From: Eunapius fragilis | Taxonomy: Eukaryota; Porifera; Demospongiae; Spongillida; Spongillidae | Direction: 5' to 3' | DNA length: 64,000 bases | Assembly: GCA_963681505.1 (NCBI GenBank) | Contig: OY811972.1 | Location: forward strand, 2,553,163-2,617,162 | Shown here: in pieces, positions 1 through 10,163 of the stretch | Layout of the letters: each line of letters begins with the position of its first letter | Numbering within the stretch: position 1 is the stretch's first letter | Program-made: the position numbers and the translations under genes | The notes under the pieces: model-generated | The model's database searches: none | What the model was told of the DNA's origin: nothing | What the model saw: the letters and a program-made list of their open reading frames with translations, nothing else

Positions 1-528
1 GCATTGAGCAAATACCAGTGTGTATGACGTCAATTTAGAATGTGCCTGCTATACACTATATAGCGGTACCTCTTTATTATTAACAATTATTGGTCACGTG
101 TGACGCGTACGTTTATGCAGTCCGGCCTATGTGAATGGGTATGCAGGCTTTGTGTAGCACAAGCGCAAATGCGATAACAGTCATATCTATTATTATAATG
201 TGCGCGGAACTCCTAAGCAATCATGCAATACAGTATACTTACGCATGCAACTGAGACTACCCATGCAGACCTACTCTTCAGCATCCAAACAAGTTTGATT
301 GTATTCACGAATGCACGTGCGTGCATGATTATACCGTAAAAGTGTAAACTGACACCTCGCTCAAGTTGTACTAGTATGCAAGGCAATCACGTGCCTTCGT
401 TCTAATCCAACTGCACCTGTTGAATGCAGTCAGCCATACATCCTTGCTGGGCCCGCTCATTTTTACACTGTCTCCTTGTGTTAATTCGGAAATGATGCAT
501 ATACCCAGCAGTGTGCATGTAGCACTAC
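1..528. other. Intergenic sequence, no gene seen
   Basis: AT-rich with many ATGCA/TGCATG words. I see no open frame that looks coding, no splice-bounded exon and no recognisable repeat until the MITE at 529. Confidence 0.5.
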
Positions 529-733
529 CAGCGGCGGATCCAGGGGTGTCACCGGGGACACGTGCCTCCCCCCCCCCCCCCAACCTTCGTCATTCTAATT
601 ATATATTCATAGTCGCGTAATATAGCGTTTGTAATTGCATTTTGAACGTATAGCTTCCGCGGCATATCCCCCTCACCCTGTCTGTTGACCCACGCCCATT
701 TATACCATTTAGTAATTGGTGACTCGGCACTGA

Positions 734-764
<31 letters not shown>

Positions 765-800
765 TCCCTCCCCCTTCGAAAATTTCTGCATCCGCCCCTG
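529..800. mobile_element. hAT-like MITE with GCGGA-type terminal inverted repeats
   Basis: The left end reads CAGCGGCGGATCCAG and the right end, reverse-complemented, reads CAGGGGCGGATGCAG. The interior holds long C runs (about 567-580 and 736-762). Ends beginning CAG(N)GGCGGA resemble hAT-superfamily MITEs. No clean 8-bp target duplication is visible, so the superfamily assignment is an inference. Related elements lie at 23200-23383 and 54994-55207, and a solo end lies near 1080. Confidence 0.55.
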
Positions 801-1117
801 ACTGTGGCTGGTTATGCTATATAATTACACAGTTGGGCGTAGCCAGACCTTCGCGGAGGTCAGGTACATGTATCAAGCCTAGATTTGTACCCGATAGCGT
901 ATGCGGCTATATGTGATAATAGTTAAGTACACATCTTGTCCCGACTTTCCACCAGGTCGGCTAGTATGATACGTAATCCGGACTGGCTCGACAGCCACAA
1001 TCAGTTGTACAATGGTTGAATGTAATTCGATAATCAAATATTGGCGCCGGCCAGCGCTAGCACAAATGAAGATCAGTTCCAGCAGCGGATCCAGGGAGGG
1101 GGGGGGCTCCAAATTAA

Positions 1118-1400
1118 AACAAGTAAATAAAAACATTCTCTAACGAGAGAGTTGTTGGTATATAGGATTGACCGATGGTGGTGTAAACAAGAGTGACAGA
1201 AATATTATTGGAAAATTGAAATAGGCCTATATTTAGCCCATTATTCAGGCATGTGTGTTGTATTGTGTGCTAAATATAGGCCTATTTCAATTTTCCAATA
1301 ATATTTCTGTCACTCTTGTTTCCATGCTTTTTACACCACCATTGGTCAATCCTATATACCAACAACTCTCTCGTTAGAGAATGTTTTTATTTACTTGTTT
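1118..1400. mobile_element. Foldback MITE, copy 1 of a five-copy family
   Basis: Two long arms are reverse complements. The left begins AACAAGTAAATAAAAAC and the right ends GTTTTTATTTACTTGTT. The inner arms share AAATAGGCCTATATTTAGC and its complement. The left arm lacks about a dozen bases that the right arm keeps near 1323-1336. Outside the right end, the sequence CATAAGTTTTTTTT is also found, inverted, beside the copy at 22008-22306, so both appear to belong to a larger mobile unit. Confidence 0.85.
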
Positions 1401-1476
1401 CATAAGTTTTTTTTCACCCTGTCATAGCAGTATCATAGTCAATAATCAAAAGTAGGAAGAGGATGGACGATCCCCT

Positions 1477-1728
1477 TTATCTCTTAATGCAAGAACAAAT
1501 AACTTTAATAGTACTGCTGGTGGTGGGGGCAGCACTGGTGGTGGGGGCAGGGCTGATGGTGCCGGCAGGAGTAGCTGCTGGTAGTGGTGTGGGCAGTGCT
1601 GCTGGTGGTGGTGGCAGAAGCGGGGCTTCTGGAGGTGGTGGGGTAAAGGGGAGAGGAGTTGAAGGATGAATGTACTCTTCCTCCTCCGACCCCTCGTTGG
1701 TGAAAAACCCGCGAAGGTCGTCAGCCAT
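1477..1728 (-). pseudogene. Possible transposon-borne reading frame with Pro/Ala/Thr-rich tail
   Basis: A minus-strand frame starts MADDLRGFFTNEG, runs through an acidic stretch and then becomes a proline/alanine/threonine-rich low-complexity tail encoded by a degenerate GGTGGTGGGGGCAG repeat. It lies directly outside foldback copy 1. The corresponding flank of the foldback copy at 22 kb carries a similar G-rich minisatellite. I infer that both are remnants of one larger element. No catalytic domain is visible. Confidence 0.3.
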
Positions 1729-1734
1729 CTACAT

Positions 1735-2590
1735 ATACGTAACAGAGAGTATGATTAAATTTTTACTTCTTTATTTTTTAAAGCAAAGTGCAAAGCCTTT
1801 ACACATCCACATAGAGTATTATTAAATTTTTACCTCTTTTTGCTAGCAGATGAGTGGCTTTTATACCTGCAAAGCCTTAACACGTGTGCAGACTGTGCTA
1901 TAATTATATTAGTCCAATTCCATCATATTAATGACAGGGAGGGAAGGGGTGTATGCGTGTCAGTTGTGCTAAAATTCTATTGGTCAAATTTGATCCAGTA
2001 AAAATGGTCCCATTTAAACATGGAGGTGTAGCCTACATGCAGTTAAGTTGTATAGATGGGTAGTGTGGGAACTAAGGAAGTGAACTACATGGCAGTACAT
2101 GGCAGCATGTAGATCGATCGATAAGGATATGTTCTCAGGTGAGGTCATATCTGTGGACAGGGTCTGCAGCTTTATAAGTGTGGGCAGAAGGTCTGTTTTT
2201 ATTTCACTACATAAATGTGAGTTTGCTGCTAGAAGTACCTGATGGTGGCTTATCTTACTTACTGCTGCACAGGCAGATCACTACCCCTAGGAATAGCTTT
2301 TTCAAGACCACCATTATACTCCATTGGTGCATGAGTTTTGGGTTCATACAAGGAGTAGCTATATGGGAAAAGGATATAGTTGCAGCTATTTAGTTCTCAG
2401 CCCTTGCAACTGTAACTATATTCATACAGTTGCAACATTCACAGTACATGGCTAGACAAGGAAGTCTTCAGATAAGGAAGCTTTATCAGATTAAAACAAT
2501 AGACACTATTACTGTACACACAGTTGAGTCACCATGCATGCTTTACATGTGAAGTGAATGGTTTTGTGCAGATCCGTGCTGTACATAGTC
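1735..2590. other. Intergenic, no gene seen
   Basis: Moderately AT-rich, with short direct repeats such as TTAAATTTTTAC near 1756 and 1823. No convincing exon, RNA gene or terminal repeat is visible. Confidence 0.4.
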
Positions 2591-2591
2591 G

Positions 2592-2674
2592 GGCGGGCCC
2601 TACTACCCACAGGTAGTAGGGTGACAAACCCGACCAAACGCGGTAGTAGGGCCGCCCGACTATGCTGTACAAAT
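2592..2674. repeat. Imperfect hairpin within transposon-derived sequence
   Basis: GTACATAGTCGGGCGG near 2580-2595 pairs with CCGCCCGACTATGCTGTAC near 2653-2672. An inner pair of CCCTACTACC and GGTAGTAGGG lies between them. It sits just beyond the 3' part of the reverse-strand transposon fragment and may be part of its terminal structure. Confidence 0.5.
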
Positions 2675-2679
2675 GCTGC

Positions 2680-3723
2680 ATGCACAGCTTTTTAATGTTA
2701 ATACAACATGCCATAACATACCTTTGGGTGGTAGTGGTAGTTTTGTGACCCCTGCGGTACCGCGTCCTCTCGGCAGCACATTTAGCCAATCAGACAGCGG
2801 GATCATTCCAATACCGACTCCTTTCAGATGCTTTAATGGTAGCTGATATTTCTCCCTATATTAGCAGCGCGATTTCCCTCGAGGTCTTCTTCATATCGCC
2901 GCCTTTAGTTTTAGCAGCACGGTTCTCCTCGAGGTTCTTCATATCGCCGCCTTTGAGCAGCACGGTTCTCCTTGGGGTCCTCTTCGTATCGCCACCTTTT
3001 AGCAGATCGCTTAGATTCAATATCGGCCTTGTAGCTGTCGCGTACAGAGGCCTTCTTCATTTCGGGGGTCGGCCTTGTAGCTGTCGCGTACAGAGGCCTT
3101 CTTCTTTTCAGGATCGACCTAGCAGTTGTCGCGTACAGAGGCCTTCTTTTTTTTTTTGGGATTGGCCTCGTATTGCTTTTAGAGGTATTCCGCTCGTTGC
3201 TTAGATCTCTTCTTTTGCATTTTTAGAAAAAGAACTTCACTATTATTTGCCAAAGTAACAACTAATATATTAAACTGGAACACCAAATAAATTTAGTGCA
3301 GGTTAGAGTATTAATAACTGCCTAAAATTATTAATAAATAGAACTTGATATATGTATGTCTATATGACATGTAAGGATAACGTGCCGGTAAATTTCGAAG
3401 CGATTGGTACTATTCCCGTCCTCCAAAACCGTTCCTAGCTCGAGTTATACCTTCCTAAGAAGAAGAAGAAGACGACGACGACGATGGAGAATTATTTTAG
3501 GACTGGGCACGAGAAACAGGAAATTGTTTGTTTCTCTATAACCACACCGTTTTATGACACGGAACAAACGTAGAACTGTAGATCGTTGTGCTCTCATTCC
3601 ATCGCGATAAAGAGATAAGTGATCCGTTTCTCCGTTGTCCCTCCAGACGCTAGTGAAGTTTTATTAATGACATTCATCAACCCTCAATCAATCCTATATT
3701 GAACCTGCTGCTGCAGGTTCAGA
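2680..3723 (-). mobile_element. Transposon fragment, inverted relative of the copy at 19.6 kb
   Basis: Read on the minus strand, it starts TCTGAACCTGCAGCAGCAGG (a small hairpin), followed by a leader and a frame opening MQKKRSKQRAEYL that hits a stop almost at once. It then continues into degenerate Arg/Lys-rich repeats and ends at CCCAAAGGTATGTTA, which looks like a splice donor. The same order occurs on the plus strand at 19644-20710. The N-terminal Lys/Arg repeat protein resembles what precedes Helitron-type replicases in some invertebrates, but no Rep or helicase motif is present, so the class is uncertain. Confidence 0.6.
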
Positions 3724-4443
3724 TTCATAGTATACATGCATGGTGTTTTAGGTTATAATTACTCTGATAGGCCCTTTCAGCCCCACCCCTTCACTCACAA
3801 TGCTGGATCCGCTACTTTGATGTACGGATTGATCTGAGGCGGTATAGCGGAGTTAAGGCGTGGTCTCATTAATTCCATTTGACTGACATGATCACGTGAG
3901 TCATGTGAATAGTATAGGCAAAGCATTAAATGTGTATATCTGATATTGCGAACCTCTCCTGGAATGTGGACAAGTGAAAACCTGAAAAATTCAATGCGAG
4001 GACGCTCTCCGTGGCGATTTCTACACGAATGCGCACAACGCGTAGTAACCACATCATGAACATGTACACTGAACGATCAATGCCTACCTAATTATTTTTG
4101 GTCATGCATGCGCTTTCACCTTATATTAGCGCGGAAATTATACACGCGGTAACGCGTTAGGTCTGAGTTAATTCTCATTTTATCGGCTTAGTTTGGCAAT
4201 GCTGCTGTCTGTGTAAACCTAAAAGGTGAAGGTTCAAAGGTTGAGAGGTGGGAATCTTGATTCAACTCGTCTTCGTGTCGAACAATTTTAAAAGGTAAAT
4301 GCGATCCAGATAGCTAGGTTTCGCTTTTATGTGTAGCGTACATGCACGTACACATAAGTGTTCCTTAATGGGTACTTTACGGTGTTCATGTCATTTACCT
4401 TAAACACATGCAGGTATATATATACATACACCAGCGAAGTCAT
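3724..4443. other. 5' flank of the beta-helix receptor gene
   Basis: No gene recognised. It would contain the promoter of the gene starting at 4444. I see no canonical TATA box at a convincing distance, only a TATATATATAC tract just before the ATG. A solo GGATCCGC end like those of the MITEs lies near 3805. Confidence 0.35.
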
Positions 4444-7400
4444 ATGAAAAGCCGCCTGCTGCTGCGCTTGCTGCCTCTGCCACTTTTGTTCGGCAGCGCC
4501 TGGGGACTGAGCTACTGCGTGTCGCCCAACAGCAGTGCCACGTACCAAGGAGAACCTTGCCAAAACTTCAGCGCATACGCGCACAAACCCTCCTTCTATT
4601 TCCGCTCATTTACGACGTTCGTTTTTTTGCCAGGAACCCACTTGCTCGATCTGGATGGGTTTTTCCAAATCGACAACGTGCAAAATGTGTCCTTTGTAGG
4701 ATTGAGCGATCAGTTCTTGTTGTTAGCCGACCACACCTCACGCCCCCAATCCCGGCCCTGGTCTTACTGGGATTCTTACAGCACAATCGTGTGTGGCAAT
4801 CCATCCGGGTTTTCGTTTGTGAACAGTTCCAGCATAACCCTGACCAATCTATCCATCGTAAACTGCTCAGCACACGCGGTTGATGACAACCTGAATGACG
4901 TATATGCATCTGTGTACCTAGTCGGCGTCGACAACTTCGAGATGAAAGGCGTGTCCATCCAGAATGGCAGCGGCGTTGTTGGCGTCAACACCAACGGCGT
5001 CATTGAGGAGTCTTCATTCTCGTACCTCCAGCCCTCTGGTCTGTTGCTGGCCAACAGCAACGTCGCGATCGCCTTTGTCACGTTTGTGTCCTGCTCCACC
5101 GCCGTCAATGGCACTGGCGGCAGCTCCATATCCCTGGACCAGTGCGACATGATAGGTAACGGCGTGGGCGTAATGCTTCTAAGCTCACATGGGGCATTTA
5201 TTGACACGACGTTTGACTCCTGCTCTTCTTCAGCTGTCAATGCTTCACAGGGCAGCGTCTTTGTTAGCAGCTGCGCGCTTAGCTAGGGGGATCAATTGCG
5301 AAATCTTGTTCTCTTCGGTAAGGTACGTTGTCATTGAAGACACCTCCTTCATTGATAGCAACTACAGCATTGTGGCCAATAACAGGAGTAACTTCACCAT
5401 GGATAACTGCTCATTCGTGAACAATACCTATGCTATAAATTTGTACGACCACTCTGGTTCTGTCGTCATGAACTCTAATTTTTCAAGAAATAGAAATGCT
5501 GCTTACCTTGAAAACGCACTAGACGTTACCTTTATCAACTGCACGTTTGAAGGCAGCAATGACTCCAGTATTTCTGCCATATTTTCAAAAATTTATTTCA
5601 GTGGAACGTTGTATTTTGCCAACAATTTCTCCCCAGACTTTGGCGGGGCCATGTATCTGCACGGATCAAAAATCATATTCTTGGAGCCCGTCTCCATGGT
5701 GTTCCACAACAACACAGCTGTCTTGAGCGGAGGTGTGATGTATTCTGATAGCACGTTCAGTGTGCTATCGTACCAAGAATGTCTGTTTCAGTTTTCCGAC
5801 ATGAATGGGACACTGCAAAACCCAAATATTCACTTCCACTTTGCCAATAATACAGCCTATGAAACTGGAAGCATTCTTTATGCCAGTTTATATAATTGCA
5901 TTCTCGACCGCACTTTAATACCCAACTATGATCTTACAGCAGATCAATTCCAGATTTTTGGCAATTTGAGCAAATTCAATGCAACACAAATAAATGTTAG
6001 TGTGATAGCTGCAGACCCTCCACTGGTGTGCTTGTGTGTGAATGGAAGCCATCAGTGCCAAAGTTCCCAGTACAACCCCATTCCAGTATTTGCATATCCT
6101 GGACAGCAGCAGCTGACCCTCTCATTGGGCACTGTAGATGAGTATAATGGTACCACACCTGCAGTTGTATTTGCCCTTACCAACTACTCCATTATATCTG
6201 TGTTCCGTACGTCAAATAAAGACTGTTTAGATTACAACATTCCAAATATTGGCAAACAGCAAATGCTTCTTATAACAGAAGGCACCTTTGTAGGAAACAC
6301 AAACCTCCTTTGGCTCTCACTGGAGCAACTTCCATGTCCCTTAGGCTTCAAAATCGATCCTGCTTCACAAATCTGTGTCTGCATAGACCTCCTGAGACTG
6401 AATGGGGTAAGCTGTTTAATCTCAAATCAAACGATCCTAAAACCTCTCAACAGCTGGATAGGAGTAGTCGACAACAGCAGCGTAACCATTGGCTCGTACT
6501 GCCCTGGCGACAGATGCGATGCAGATATTGCCTACATCAATCTCAGCAGCAAGGCTTCTCTGGACCTACAGTGCATCGATCAGCACACAGGCATCCTCTG
6601 CGGTGGCTGCCTAGAGGGCCTCAGCCTGACCCTAGGGTCCATGCAGTGCAAACAGTGCACAGGGAACTATCACCTTCTCCTCTTGGTGTTGTTCGCAGCA
6701 CTTGGGGTGATGCTAGTGGCCTTCCTTTTCTTTCTCAACCTCACTGTGTCAGTTGGTTCCATCAATGGGATCATATTTTATGCCAACATCATTTATAGCA
6801 ACGGCAGTGTCATATTTCAAAACAGGGGCACTAATGGGTTCATAAATTTTCTCTCAGTATTCATATCATGGATAAACCTTGACTTTGGAATCGACACCTG
6901 CTTCTACGATGGTCTTGACAGCTACGGTCATGCTTGGCTTCAGTTTGCCTTTCCCGTTTACATCCTGATCTTGATCGTAATCATCATTGTGGCAGGACGG
7001 TTGTCCAACAGAGTCTCTAGGTTGTGCAGGCGTAATGTTGTTCCAGTTATTGCCACTCTGCTCCTCCTTCTATACACCAAGATACTGCGAAACGTTGTCG
7101 CCATATTCTCATTCCAAGTCCTGCATGTGGATGACGACGATTCTTTCAACAGCTTTAGATGGCTGCCTGATCCCAACGTTGGGTACTTGGATCAGCAGAG
7201 ACACATTGTGCTATTCACAGCAGGTGTGGTGATGAACATACTGTACATATTACCTCTCACGACACTTCTCCTCTTCACTCCTTGCCTGCAGATGAAGTCG
7301 CACTGGAAGCCGCTGCAGTGGGTGAACAAGCTGAAACCATTTTTGGATAGCTATCAGGCACCCTTCAAGGATCACTACAGGTTTTGGACTGGGGCCCTCC

Positions 7401-7825
7401 TCCTGGTCCGCTTTGTGCTGTACAGCTTTGTGACTATTAACTCGAGTGCGATAGCTAACCTTCTGGCTGTGGTATTGGCCTTACTGTTCCCCCTGGTCTG
7501 CATTCTAGGCTTAGGAGTGTACAAAAAGTGGGGCCTGACCATTGTTGAAGGGTTGCTGTACAGCAATGCTGTTCTCCTCACCATGCTGGTGTACCTGAAG
7601 TCAACAGACGTTAAACAAGACGCCGTTGTCGTGCTGGGTGTTGGCAGCGTCTTCTTTTGCTTCGTTGGGATCACTGTGTACCACATCATCCCTATAGTGT
7701 ACAAATGTATGAGCAAGAAGACAGGTAGTAGCCGAAGGGGATCACATGCACCCATTAATGTGGCTCACGATACAAAGAATGTTCAGCCGGTAATGTTTGG
7801 GGTACGCAGTGAATTTATTGACTAA
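4444..7825 (+). CDS. Secreted beta-helix (PMP-like) multi-TM receptor, frame broken once
   Basis: I chose ATG 4444 over an upstream in-frame ATG because it directly opens a signal peptide (MKSRLLLRLLPLPLLFGSAWG). The ectodomain of about 700 residues is made of short N-glycosylation-rich beta-strand repeats (for example FINCTFEGSN, FTMDNCSFVNN), as in right-handed beta-helix and chlamydial PMP-like proteins. A cysteine module (CGGC..., CKQC at about 6597-6660) then leads into eight or nine hydrophobic segments between about 6665 and 7710, and a short basic tail follows. The first frame ends at TAG 5284-5286 and the protein continues one frame over from about 5288. The lengths suggest a two-base loss beside a GGGGG run, or an assembly error. 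Otherwise there is no intron over 3.4 kb. Many sponge gene models have this architecture; the ligand and function are unknown. Confidence 0.8.
5282..5292 (+). other. Reading-frame break in the beta-helix receptor gene
   Basis: Frame 1 stops at TAG 5284-5286, immediately before a G homopolymer. Frame 2 carries the continuation of the same repeat pattern. No GT-AG intron of plausible length bridges the two. Confidence 0.75.
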
Positions 7826-8880
7826 ATCAGGTCCATCTACTGACAGTAGTCTGGCTTTGGTTATTTCTCATGTGATTTTAGTTGTTATTGGAAGTCCTGT
7901 GCATATCAATGATGGGAGAATGTATGCATGTTGTGATTGTGTAATTATTTAGAATCACTAAGTTAAAGGTTTGAACAACAACAAAGTTGCAATACATCTA
8001 GCATGCACGGGGTCAAATACCAACCCATGCAGGCAGTGCAGGGACACATTACTGAAGACATATAGCACTTATAATGATATAAATTTAGCTATTGAATTTG
8101 TAAAACGATACAGTTTACATGAAAATTAAAATATGCATCATGCGTGCTTTGTCAATTACTTACCGCTCTACATTTCTTCTGAACGTTCTGTGCAACTTTG
8201 TTGCTCTTTTCCATGTAACACTGTACACTTTTCTGAAATAAATACGTCCCTCACATGATTCACATTCTCATAGAGAACTTGTACAAAGGGCGTTACTCAT
8301 ACTGAAGTGTTCAACTGAAATGAAATATCTCTTTGCAAGAGCGTCTAGATCGTTTCAACGTACATAGAAGTGTTTGTCGCTCCTGTTAGTTTATTTTTGC
8401 CTGCTACGAACCTACGATCCATCTGAAGTGCGTACATATTATTTTTCCGTTCATTTCGTGCTATAGGTAGGCGAGTTACGAAATATGCACGCACTTTGCG
8501 GGTAAAGTCGTAAAGAAAAAATCAATAAACTGTTGCAATGAATAAATAGCAAAACTGTTTAAATGAATCGGCAGGGAATCATCACCAAATAACCCCAGGA
8601 GACTTGGTGGGAATGATTCAATGGTGGAATTATAAGCGTTTCAGGCTTTTTTTACCCGAAAGAAAGGAAGATTTTCGAGAGCCAGCTGAGGGTGTGGAGA
8701 TGTTATACTCCTTTAGAAAACTAGATATTTTTATCTTATCTCAGTACGCAAAAAATCTTCTTTTAGTCCAACACGTCATAGTGCATTGCAGCGGGCGAAC
8801 GTGTTTTTGAAAATGAAACGTGCATAATACCCAACCGCCCCATTTGATTATTCCCACCATTAAATAGTTCCCGTAAATAT
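7826..8880. other. 3' flank of the receptor gene; intergenic
   Basis: AATAAA at 8237-8242 is a candidate polyadenylation signal about 410 bases after the stop. The rest is AT-rich with no supported gene. Confidence 0.4.
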
Positions 8881-8887
8881 CAAGTAG

Positions 8888-8895
8888 TATAAATA
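8888..8895 (+). promoter_or_regulatory. TATA box of the two-TM coiled-coil gene
   Basis: TATAAATA lies about 93 bases before ATG 8981 and only 30 before ATG 8918. Transcription would begin near 8918, which favours 8981 as the true start codon. Confidence 0.5.
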
Positions 8896-8980
8896 AAATA
8901 TACGGTATCTAACAACCATGCTATCGGGGTTTTCCCAAGGTAAACCGCCATTTAGTCTCACGTGCTACAATCAGGTTGCA

Positions 8981-9886
8981 ATGAGCCGTCCCGATGAAGT
9001 TTTGAGTGCTGTATGCTCTTTATCCGACTCCTTGTTAACGCCCATCATAGACGATCTTAATGCTTGCGTAACCCACACCGAGGCGGCTGGAAGGCGCAAT
9101 AGCGCGGGACTGAGTCCCAGGGTCGCCATGGCGACAGAAGACCTCAAGGTCCACATGCACAAGGTGTGCGGGAATGCCCGGCAGTATGTGATCGCTTGTA
9201 AAGACGTAGCATCGTACGTGTCTGAGAGCGGGGTGTTGGATGACGTGGAAAAGGGCCTCGCGAGTCGCGGGACCGAGGAGCTGGAGTCGTTCATGAGCGA
9301 TCTCGGTGAGTACTTCAGCCAGTGCCTCTCGCGACTGAAGCAATTCCTCGCCGAGGAAACGAAGTTTAGGACGGAGGTGTTGCAGATGCGACATTCTCTG
9401 AGCCAGCAACCTGCCCAAGAACAAAGGAACTCGATGAAGAGGCTTTATTTTCGCGTGAGCTTTGTATTCGGGACACTGTCGTTAGCCCTACTGCTGAGAT
9501 ACAACGGCTTCAAGAGCTACTTCTGGATGGGTTCGCTGTTCTTTGTCGCCGTGGTTACATTTCTCACCTGCGAGCGTTTTCTATGGTCCTCCGGCAGTAC
9601 CAGTATCCCCGCCATTCAGGAAACTAGGGAGAGGCGGTGGGAAGAAGGGCCGCCCTCCTCCGAGGATGTCCGTGCATTCTGCGATACTATGCGAAGGGTT
9701 GACGGGAACGCGGAAATTATTTGCAAGAAGTTGGCGACAACCAAAACTTGCTTGGAGGGATGGCTGAAGAACCAACGCCACTCGTCGCCGGAGGAAGTCG
9801 ACTACGAGAGAGTCAAAGCGGAACTCCAACGGTTGAAGTTGTGCATGGAAAAGACCATCAGAGACGCCAAAGAATACCTAAAATAA
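8981..9886 (+). CDS. Uncharacterised intronless protein with two TM segments and coiled coils
   Basis: About 301 residues starting MSRPDEVLSAVCSLSD (an upstream in-frame ATG at 8918 is less likely given the TATA box). An N-terminal helical, charged region of about 160 residues is followed by a close pair of hydrophobic segments (RVSFVFGTLSLALLL and YFWMGSLFFVAVVTFLT) separated by a short loop, forming a hairpin in the membrane. A second charged helical region of about 100 residues, predicted coiled coil, follows. Both ends would then face the same side, probably the cytosol. I do not recognise the family. The architecture recalls membrane-shaping hairpin proteins, but that is only analogy. 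There is no intron. Confidence 0.65.
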   Translation: MSRPDEVLSAVCSLSDSLLTPIIDDLNACVTHTEAAGRRNSAGLSPRVAMATEDLKVHMHKVCGNARQYVIACKDVASYVSESGVLDDVEKGLASRGTEELESFMSDLGEYFSQCLSRLKQFLAEETKFRTEVLQMRHSLSQQPAQEQRNSMKRLYFRVSFVFGTLSLALLLRYNGFKSYFWMGSLFFVAVVTFLTCERFLWSSGSTSIPAIQETRERRWEEGPPSSEDVRAFCDTMRRVDGNAEIICKKLATTKTCLEGWLKNQRHSSPEEVDYERVKAELQRLKLCMEKTIRDAKEYLK

Positions 9887-10163
9887 TGCATGCACGTCTT
9901 GAAATTCATTTAACATGCTTTGTGCAGTTTTTTTTTTTTTTTTAAATCTGCTGCTCATCTAAATCAATCAATCTGCTTGTACATAAACGCTGCAAGCGAC
10001 AATGATTACGTAAACAGGTCTGGGTACGAGACTAGCTCCGCCCCATCAGGTGGCACATTGTGTGAAGATGTTAAAATATATATAGTTGAATTGGCTGTAC
10101 CACACAATGCTGAAATGTGGCATCATGAACAAATATTATACGTGTTTAACACACACCTTGTCA
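9887..10163. other. Convergent intergenic spacer
   Basis: Lies between the 3' ends of the two-TM gene (+) and the CCDC174 gene (-). It contains a T run (about 9928-9943). I see no canonical AATAAA on either strand here. Confidence 0.4.

Noticed and set aside
4444..7825. Bacterial contamination, because of similarity to chlamydial PMP-type repeats
   Set aside because: The protein has a eukaryote-style signal peptide, a Cys module and a multi-TM tail. It lies among intron-containing animal genes, and similar proteins are common in sponges.
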